Source: Candidatus Merdivivens pullicola (GTDB lineage: Bacteria > Bacteroidota > Bacteroidia > Bacteroidales > UBA932). Taken from it: 64,000 bases of DNA. A program made the position numbers and the translations under genes. The stretch is from positions 1 through 64,000 of the forward strand of contig JADIMA010000082.1 in NCBI GenBank assembly GCA_017694945.1, read 5' to 3'. Positions 57,667 to 64,000 of this stretch are shown here, piece by piece. The stretch's first letter is position 1. Each line of letters begins with the position of its first letter. The notes under the pieces are model-generated. The model saw only the letters and a list, made by a program, of their open reading frames with translations. It was not told the DNA's origin and did no database searches.

Positions 57667-60600
57667 TTGTGGTTTCAAAAGGACTACACCCCTGACATTA
57701 ACAAGGTCCGCGAGGACATGGTGACTGCCCTTGAAGAGCAGAACCAGGCTCTTACGGAAGCTATCAATTCCCTTAGGGAAGAAGCGAGACAGCTTGCTGC
57801 TGCAGCCGAGCAGACTGCAAAAGATTATGCTGACGCTGCGGCTGAAGCAGCCGAGCAGGCTGCAATAGCAGAGGCTGAGAATTTGGCTGAAGCGGCACGT
57901 CAGGCTGCAATAGAAGCAGCCCAGAAAGCCGCTGACAATGCCCTGGCCCTTGCAAAAGAGTATGCCGACATGGTCGCTGCTCAGAAAGCAAGTGAGGTAA
58001 AGGCTGAAATCATTGCTGAAATTCAGGATGACTTGAAGAGGACCCTTGAAGATGCAAAGGCTTATACCGATGCGGAACTCAAGGAACTTGAAGACGCACT
58101 CAACCTGAAGATTAATGAACTTGCAAGCCGTATCGAGGGTGTGGCTGCCGATTTCCAGAAGCAACTTGAAGACTATGCCGATCAGTTCAACGGCCAGTTG
58201 GATCAACTCGAGCAGGATTTGCTTGATCAACTTGGAGACTTGTCGGACAGTCTGAGGGAAGAACTCGGTAACCTTGAGGAAAATTTCAATGGCCAGCTTG
58301 GCAACCTTGAGGACGATTTGAACGGTCAGATCGGCGGGCTTGAAGATCAGATCGGCGGGCTTCGCGATAGTCTTTACAACCAGTTGAATGAAATCCATTC
58401 GCAGGTTTACGAGATTATGAGCAATTTGAACTCCCTGTCTTCAATAGTTGAGGCTCAAGGCGAGCAGATCAACGGCCTTATTGCCTTGACTACTCAATTG
58501 GAGGCAAGGATTGAGACTCTTGAAGCATACAAACTCACCGTGGATGACTTCATGAAAGAGACTGAGCAGACATTCAATGAGTTGAACGAACGCCTTGGCG
58601 GACTTGACGACCGTTTGGATTCAATGGAAGAGGCTCATGGACAGGATATAGATGCTTTGAAATCTGCCATTGAAAATACAAGGTCTGAAATGTCCGAGTA
58701 TGTTGAAGACTTGCAGTTGCAGATTAATGCAATCAATACTTTGGTGCTCAACCTCCAGGAACTCTATGGCGAAGTAAGTGCGGAGATTGCAAAACTTTAT
58801 GGCGAAATAGCCCTTCTCGGCAACCGGGTTGACGGTGTTGAAAACAGCCTTGCTGCTTACCAGGAAGCGATTGACAACTACCTTGAAATACTCAGGGCTG
58901 AACTTGAAGCAGCGATTGCGGCCGGCGACAATGCTACAGCGCAGGCAGTTAAGGAAGAACTCATCAACAAACTCAACGAATCTCTCGAGATTGTAGAAAA
59001 CAGGCTCAGGGAATACTTCACTACCGAACTTTCCGAACTTGAAAACCTGTTCGGAATGGAACTGGCGAAAGTGAGAAGCGAACTCTCTGCAAATTACAAT
59101 GAACTCAATTCGAAAATCGATGAGTTGAGGAAGGAAATGTTCGTGATAGAAAAAGCGATTTATGCTTATGTCAACGAAAGCATCAATACTCTTACCGAAG
59201 ATATCCGCGACCAGTTTGCCGCTGTCAACGCGAAACTTGGCAAGAGGCTTACTTCCATCACATTGATTCCTGAAACCTATGTGAACGGTGTTCCTTCGGT
59301 AATGATTCCTGTCCTTACTTACAATCCGTATGTAGAAGACGAGGCAACGCCTGAAGTTTTCACAAAAGACAACAAAGTCACTTATTACAGTTCGATTGAT
59401 ACGATTGCTGTCCGTTATCACCTTTCTCCTGACCATATAGATATTAACGGTATAGTTAAGAATGATATCAATTATGTATTCGAGGCTGCCGAAATGGTTA
59501 AGAGCTATGTGGCAAGCGAGGATCTGGACTGGTTCACTATCGACTACGATGAAATCGTTATCAATGACAGGAACGAACTTGTTATCCCTCTCTTGAGGAA
59601 CGCTATTGAGATGACTGAAGGCGAAACGGTTGATTTCCGCACTACTTCTGACAGGGAAATCATTACAGGTGCATTGAAGGTTCCTATCGCTGAAGCGCTT
59701 CTTACCGACGAAGAGAAACAGAACAACGGCGCTTCTGTTACATCGGAATACACTGCATTCTACGATGATCCGCGCAATATCCATATAACCCCGTTGAAAG
59801 ATCTCAACCAGGATATTAACGGATATTCATGTGAGAACGGCCACAAACGTTTCTCTACTACATTCAATGCTGTTAAATCCGTTTCTGTATTGCCTTCCGT
59901 TGAAGTAAGGTATGACGAGGGCATCGACCTCCTTTCACTCGTTACTTCATGCGCTTATGCAATTAACGACCAGGCAAGGTGCAAGGAAATTTCAAAGGAA
60001 ACTTTGAAAGACCACGGCTTCGAGTTCAGGTTCTCTATTCCTGCGGAATATTACAAAGGCACTGAAAAGACCAACGAGCAGGATTTCGTTCAGTTCGTAT
60101 CCGGAAGCACTACAAGCGTCGAGGCCAAACTCCCTGGCGGAGTTACCGACAACAGGGCATCGGTAGGCAGGACTCCTGTCATCCGCGTAGAGTTGGTTAA
60201 TGTTGACGACAACGCTATCGTCGATGTACAGTGGTTCAAGATAGTATGGGTTGACGAAGAAATCGAGGATGTAGAACTCGGCAACATCAAGACTTTCGAT
60301 TATCTCCTCAGCTGCAACGATTTCAGAGGCGAACTCACATGGCAGGAATTCAATGACAAGGTTATTTCCAAGATAGGCGCTGCCGGAATGTCGCACGAAG
60401 AATTCGGTCAGAAGTATGTAAGGAACGGTAAACTCAATACTACGGTGGTTCTTGATGCAGAGGCTGAAAACTTCAACGATGTGACTGGTACTATCGATAT
60501 CGACTACCCTGTTTCAGAGGTTGAACTTACTACTGCAATCCTCGGCTGGTCGCTTACAGTAGCCGAAATCGGCGATGTAATTGACGAGATACTTGAAAAC

Positions 60601-61827
60601 GGCAAGGTAAGCAAGACTATCGACGTTACTATCCATCCTAATGGCGTGGGCGCTCCTGAAGTTACATTCTCTCTCACGATGAACGTTCTTCCTGGCGACC
60701 TCCCTGCAATCAACGGATACAACGATTCCAAGTGGTCTGATGCAAACCATACCCTTGCTCCGGTATATCCGGTCGCTTATGCCGCTAAGGACGGTGACGA
60801 TGTAACTACTGAGGAATGCTATTACTACTACTCTCTTATGGATCTCTTCCGCGCTGACGGCAAGGGCAACATAATCAAGAACCTTTACATCTCTGAGGCA
60901 CAGGCTGAGGCATACGGTTCCGAAACAGCTTTCGACTGCCGTGCATGGGATATGCAGTTCTCGGCAACTCAGGAAAATACTCCTGATGAAAACTACGTGG
61001 CAGAGTTTGTAAACTTTGATCAGGACTATGCCGGATTCAATGATGAAAAAGGCTATAGTTTCATATACAATTACAGCGCTGGCTGGGAAATAGATATAGC
61101 CGGTCTTGCACCGGTGGGCTATCCTGATGCCATTGCCAATTGGTACAGAGGAACTGAAGATTCTTATCTGCAGAACTTCTACATATCTGTTCCGAGCATG
61201 ATGGGCTCTCCATACGATCCTGAAGTAATCGCTATCGTAAGCGATCCTGAAGATGCAGAGAAGGTGACAGTGACTATCGACGTATGGGCACAAATCAACC
61301 TTTACAACATCATGAAGGTTACTTCATTCGATGTATGGTTCGTAGCACCTCTTACTTTCTCCGAGCCTAATGTAACCAAGTCAATAACCGATGCCTTCGG
61401 TACAGAGCAGTCAATCACTCTTGACGAATATCTCGGCCAGGTTAAGGACTTCGACGGCGCAAGGGTTGACAAGGATGAGGACATGTGCGAATACTATGGC
61501 CTTGAATACGCTTGGGGCGCAGAAGAGACCATCCGCGTGAACATGAAACTTGAAGGCGACAATCTGACTGTTGATACATCACTCGATCCTGCAAATCCGG
61601 AGGATTACGAACAGATGCTCACTCTTGAAGAGGCAAGGCTCGCTGATTTCGTAACTCTTGAGGATGACGGGGCTGGTAACACCGTACTCAAATACCGTCG
61701 TACGGCAGGTACCGCAAACGTTCAGACAGTTACGATGTACATCCCTGTAACTTATACCCACATCTGGGGCAGTGAACTGATGTATGCTGCAATTGAACTC
61801 AAACCGAGCGGTTCGATAGTTGATTAA
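57667..61827 (+). CDS. Large alanine-rich coiled-coil surface-type protein, 5' end abnormal (no ATG before codon 18, no signal peptide)
   Basis: Heptad-rich N-terminal ~500 aa then beta-rich Bacteroidetes-type domains; open from about 57646 (after in-frame TAA 57643-57645); TTG at 57667, first ATG 57718. Confidence 0.75.
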   Translation: MWFQKDYTPDINKVREDMVTALEEQNQALTEAINSLREEARQLAAAAEQTAKDYADAAAEAAEQAAIAEAENLAEAARQAAIEAAQKAADNALALAKEYADMVAAQKASEVKAEIIAEIQDDLKRTLEDAKAYTDAELKELEDALNLKINELASRIEGVAADFQKQLEDYADQFNGQLDQLEQDLLDQLGDLSDSLREELGNLEENFNGQLGNLEDDLNGQIGGLEDQIGGLRDSLYNQLNEIHSQVYEIMSNLNSLSSIVEAQGEQINGLIALTTQLEARIETLEAYKLTVDDFMKETEQTFNELNERLGGLDDRLDSMEEAHGQDIDALKSAIENTRSEMSEYVEDLQLQINAINTLVLNLQELYGEVSAEIAKLYGEIALLGNRVDGVENSLAAYQEAIDNYLEILRAELEAAIAAGDNATAQAVKEELINKLNESLEIVENRLREYFTTELSELENLFGMELAKVRSELSANYNELNSKIDELRKEMFVIEKAIYAYVNESINTLTEDIRDQFAAVNAKLGKRLTSITLIPETYVNGVPSVMIPVLTYNPYVEDEATPEVFTKDNKVTYYSSIDTIAVRYHLSPDHIDINGIVKNDINYVFEAAEMVKSYVASEDLDWFTIDYDEIVINDRNELVIPLLRNAIEMTEGETVDFRTTSDREIITGALKVPIAEALLTDEEKQNNGASVTSEYTAFYDDPRNIHITPLKDLNQDINGYSCENGHKRFSTTFNAVKSVSVLPSVEVRYDEGIDLLSLVTSCAYAINDQARCKEISKETLKDHGFEFRFSIPAEYYKGTEKTNEQDFVQFVSGSTTSVEAKLPGGVTDNRASVGRTPVIRVELVNVDDNAIVDVQWFKIVWVDEEIEDVELGNIKTFDYLLSCNDFRGELTWQEFNDKVISKIGAAGMSHEEFGQKYVRNGKLNTTVVLDAEAENFNDVTGTIDIDYPVSEVELTTAILGWSLTVAEIGDVIDEILENGKVSKTIDVTIHPNGVGAPEVTFSLTMNVLPGDLPAINGYNDSKWSDANHTLAPVYPVAYAAKDGDDVTTEECYYYYSLMDLFRADGKGNIIKNLYISEAQAEAYGSETAFDCRAWDMQFSATQENTPDENYVAEFVNFDQDYAGFNDEKGYSFIYNYSAGWEIDIAGLAPVGYPDAIANWYRGTEDSYLQNFYISVPSMMGSPYDPEVIAIVSDPEDAEKVTVTIDVWAQINLYNIMKVTSFDVWFVAPLTFSEPNVTKSITDAFGTEQSITLDEYLGQVKDFDGARVDKDEDMCEYYGLEYAWGAEETIRVNMKLEGDNLTVDTSLDPANPEDYEQMLTLEEARLADFVTLEDDGAGNTVLKYRRTAGTANVQTVTMYIPVTYTHIWGSELMYAAIELKPSGSIVD
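58327..58368. repeat. 21-bp in-frame tandem repeat (QIGGLED/QIGGLRD)
   Basis: CAGATCGGCGGGCTTGAAGAT CAGATCGGCGGGCTTCGCGAT. Confidence 0.8.
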
Positions 61828-61869
61828 TGAAAACAGGTTCTTTCAGATAATATTCATTAATTAAACGGA

Positions 61870-61900
61870 TGGGGTGTGTCGCTCATGACGGCACACCCCA
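61870..61900 (+). terminator. Intrinsic terminator
   Basis: TGGGGTGTG...CACACCCCA TTTTC. Confidence 0.8.
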
Positions 61901-61963
61901 TTTTCTTATATGTTTTTACAAATAATTGATTGAATTTTTAAAGAAAAATCATGCTATTTGAAA

Positions 61964-62067
61964 AAAAATGTCTATATTTGCAGTCCCAAAATTCCTCATT
62001 AGCTCAGTTGGTTAGAGCATCTGACTGTTAATCAGAGGGTCCTAGGTTCAAGTCCTAGATGAGGAGC
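61964..62067 (+). repeat. 104-bp direct repeat copy A (promoter core plus tRNA-Asn)
   Basis: Identical by eye to 62816-62919. Confidence 0.9.
61993..62066 (+). tRNA. tRNA-Asn (anticodon GTT)
   Basis: TCCTCATTAGCTCAGTTGG...CTGTTAATC...GGTTCAAGTCC...ATGAGGAG; CCA follows at 62067-62069. Confidence 0.96.
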
Positions 62068-62070
62068 CAA

Positions 62071-62106
62071 AGCGGACAAATCATCGGAAACGGCGGTTTG
62101 TCCGCT
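62071..62106 (+). terminator. Intrinsic terminator of tRNA-Asn copy A
   Basis: AGCGGACAAA...TTTGTCCGCT TTTTT. Confidence 0.85.
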
Positions 62107-62132
62107 TTTTTATTGCGGCTTGCATAAAAAAA

Positions 62133-62167
62133 CGGATTCCAGAAGATTTAAAACCCTCTGGAATCCG
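62133..62167 (-). terminator. Intrinsic terminator of hsp20
   Basis: CGGATTCCAGA...TCTGGAATCCG with T-tract on the minus strand. Confidence 0.8.
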
Positions 62168-62188
62168 CACTGTTATTCTTCCGTACTA

Positions 62189-62635
62189 TTATTCAATAGC
62201 AATGGTCTGGGTAGTGTCGATAGGCTTTTCTTCCTCTTTCTTAGGCAGTACTATTGTCAGCACGCCGTGTTCCATTTTGGCGGAAATGCCTTTCCTGTCA
62301 ATGGTGTCAGGCAAAAGCAGGCTCTGCTGGAATCTGCTGTATGAGAACTCCCTTCTCAGGTATTTGCCGTTCTTCTTTCCTTCATGCTCCTTGTCTTCGT
62401 ACTTTTTCTCCATTTCAATGGTGAGTTCATTGTCGTTGGTGACATTGATCTTGAAATCGTTCTTCGTGAGACCCGGAGCGGCGACTTCGACAGTGAAGTC
62501 CTTTTCGTTTTCAATGATGTTTACAGCCGGTGAGGTGCTGTTGCTCCTTGCGATGTTGGTATTCATGAAATCATCATCAAAGATGTCATTGAAAATAGAT
62601 GGTAACCAATACTGGTTTCTTCTAACAAGTGCCAT
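62189..62635 (-). CDS. Hsp20/alpha-crystallin family small heat shock protein
   Basis: VEVAAPGLTKNDFKINV, ISAKMEHGVLTIVLPK; start moved to MALVRRNQYW. Confidence 0.95.
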   Translation of the reverse strand: MALVRRNQYWLPSIFNDIFDDDFMNTNIARSNSTSPAVNIIENEKDFTVEVAAPGLTKNDFKINVTNDNELTIEMEKKYEDKEHEGKKNGKYLRREFSYSRFQQSLLLPDTIDRKGISAKMEHGVLTIVLPKKEEEKPIDTTQTIAIE

Positions 62636-62712
62636 AATTTTATCCTCCAAATTTTAAATTCAACTTTATTGTATCCGAACCCGACCCTTGTCGGATTCGT
62701 GCATATAGTCTG

Positions 62713-62727
62713 ACAACAGGCGTGCCA
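62713..62727 (-). promoter_or_regulatory. Possible sigma-54-type promoter TGGCACG-CCTG-TTGT upstream of hsp20
   Basis: Matches TGGCACG-N4-TTGC except for the last C. Confidence 0.35.
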
Positions 62728-62815
62728 GTGCGGTAATGCGGCCGTTCCGGCACGATTAATGGACAAAAAGTCATTGATTGGTGAAATTTTGTCAGAAAAA
62801 TTTTGCCGTATATGT

Positions 62816-62919
62816 AAAAATGTCTATATTTGCAGTCCCAAAATTCCTCATTAGCTCAGTTGGTTAGAGCATCTGACTGTTAATCAGAGGGTCCTAGGTT
62901 CAAGTCCTAGATGAGGAGC
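62816..62919 (+). repeat. 104-bp direct repeat copy B (promoter core plus tRNA-Asn)
   Basis: Identical by eye to 61964-62067. Confidence 0.9.
62845..62918 (+). tRNA. tRNA-Asn (anticodon GTT), second copy
   Basis: Identical to copy A; CCA not encoded (followed by CAGG). Confidence 0.96.
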
Positions 62920-62925
62920 AGGAGG

Positions 62926-62951
62926 CCGTAGTAAAAGCAATTTTACTACGG
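62926..62951 (+). terminator. Intrinsic terminator of tRNA-Asn copy B
   Basis: CCGTAGTAAAA gcaa TTTTACTACGG TTTTTTT. Confidence 0.9.
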
Positions 62952-63007
62952 TTTTTTTGTCAACCATGCCAATAATAATTATTTTTGCAATATAATTTTT
63001 CAAGCAG

Positions 63008-63655
63008 ATGGACATATCTCTTTTGTCGCGCATGGTTAAGGAACTCGTTTTAAAGAACGACAGGGTCTCGCTTCCGGGGCTCGGCGTTTTTGCATGCGAG
63101 TATGTGCCGGCTTCATTTTCGGACAAGGGATTTGTCATCAATCCGCCTTACAGGAGGGTGTTTTTCAGGAGCAGGAAGGAGGATGACGGAATCCTTGTTT
63201 CCTTTTATGCGAAAGAGAACGGCCTGGATGAAAGTCTGGCAAGGAAGTCTCTGGAGGCCTGTATGGCCGGGCTTAAATCCGAACTCGAGACAAAAAGGGT
63301 GGTCGAGTTCCCGGGATTCGGAAAACTGCGCTCGACAAAAGAAAATACCTTGTTTTTTGTGGCCTCTCCCGACCTTGACATATATCCTGATGGTTTCGGT
63401 CTGTCTCCGGTGTCATTGAAAAGCAATGAAGAGGTTCCGGATGCGGATGTGCTTCCGGTTTCAGAAAAGGTCGAGACCGTTCAGGAGCCTGTAAGGAGAT
63501 GGTGGAGGCCTGTATTACTTGTGGCCGGGGCGGTTGTCCTTCTGCTTGCAATCTTTGTAATTGCGGCGCGTCTTTTCCCCGAGATGGACTTCATAAATCG
63601 GTTGCTGTATTCCGAAGATGAACTTGAATTGCTAAAATGGGCCGGATACCTTTAA
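63008..63655 (+). CDS. HU/CCDC81-like N-terminal domain protein with a TM near the C-terminus
   Basis: VSLPGLGVFACEYVPA, FPGFGKLRSTKENTLFF; hydrophobic PVLLVAGAVVLLLAIFVIAARLF. Confidence 0.7.
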   Translation: MDISLLSRMVKELVLKNDRVSLPGLGVFACEYVPASFSDKGFVINPPYRRVFFRSRKEDDGILVSFYAKENGLDESLARKSLEACMAGLKSELETKRVVEFPGFGKLRSTKENTLFFVASPDLDIYPDGFGLSPVSLKSNEEVPDADVLPVSEKVETVQEPVRRWWRPVLLVAGAVVLLLAIFVIAARLFPEMDFINRLLYSEDELELLKWAGYL

Positions 63656-63694
63656 GATAGCCGGCCCGTTTCATTCTTGTTTACTGCGCAGTTG

Positions 63695-64000
63695 TTATCC
63701 TATTTCTGCTCCGTTGTCAAGAGTCTCTTCAGGAGTTATGAAGCGCATCTTACCGTCCGGTTGCCTTGCCATGAGGATCATCCCCTGTGATTCTATGCCT
63801 TTGATCTTGCGCGGCAGCAGGTTGGCAAGAATGCATATCTGCTTTCCGAGCATCTGTTCCGGAGTATAGTATTCGGCGATTCCTGATACTATGGTGCGTT
63901 TGTCAATCCCGGTATCGATGGTCAGTTTCAGGAGTTTGTCTGTCTTGGGTACTCTTTCGGCTTCAAGGACGGTGGCCGTCCTTATGTCCATCTTCCCGAA
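63695..64000 (-). CDS. metG: Methionyl-tRNA synthetase, C-terminal tRNA-binding domain (cut by window edge)
   Basis: FGKMDIRTATVLEAERVPKTDKLLKLTIDTG...ANLLPRKIKGIESQGMIL. Confidence 0.85.
   Translation of the reverse strand, partial: FGKMDIRTATVLEAERVPKTDKLLKLTIDTGIDKRTIVSGIAEYYTPEQMLGKQICILANLLPRKIKGIESQGMILMARQPDGKMRFITPEETLDNGAEIG

Noticed and set aside
57658-58398. 246-aa minus-strand ORF opposite the coiled-coil gene
   Set aside because: Repetitive hydrophobic translation typical of the antisense of a heptad-repeat gene.
61964-62919. tRNA-Asn duplication as att sites of an integrative element
   Set aside because: Only one hsp20 gene lies between, with no integrase or mobility gene; tandem duplication is simpler.
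1-64000. CRISPR array, prophage, restriction-modification, toxin-antitoxin or reverse-transcriptase system
   Set aside because: No regularly spaced repeats and no matching protein signatures were seen in any listed frame.

Overview
Chromosomal window from a Bacteroidales-type bacterium (TAnnTTTG -7 promoter boxes, ExbB/ExbD/TonB set, fimbrillin-like lipoproteins, DUF3127). Most of it is housekeeping: nhaA, recQ, an alpha-2-macroglobulin-like giant protein, fabD, nifJ, cstA, udk, asnS, exbB/exbD, ansA, tatD, dprA, queA, truB, gltX, a complete dcw cluster (mraZ to ftsZ, minus strand, about 34.0-48.9 kb), an M23 and an M16 peptidase, dnaX, lptB, sdaA, hsp20 and the 3' end of metG. RNA genes: tRNA-Arg(CCG), two identical tRNA-Asn(GTT) and a probable SRP RNA. 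No CRISPR array, intact transposase, prophage or recognised defence island was found. The non-routine signals are: (1) a ~150-bp repeat present at both ends of the window, with a long hairpin whose arms covary, one copy enclosed by perfect 18-bp inverted repeats; (2) a 4.2-kb coiled-coil surface-type ORF next to that copy that lacks an ATG near its 5' end, a signal peptide and a recognisable promoter (silent cassette or 5' truncation); (3) an SRP RNA with an elongated apical helix whose terminator abuts the start codon of a fimbrial-like operon; (4) four 10-bp-periodic TGKAA repeats upstream of mraZ, a candidate variant MraZ operator; (5) a duplicated C-terminal domain in DnaX; (6) a DUF3127 OB-type protein with an SSB-like DDLPF tip; (7) a promoter-plus-terminator small-RNA candidate after nifJ. 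Product calls come from reading the translations by eye; no database search was run.
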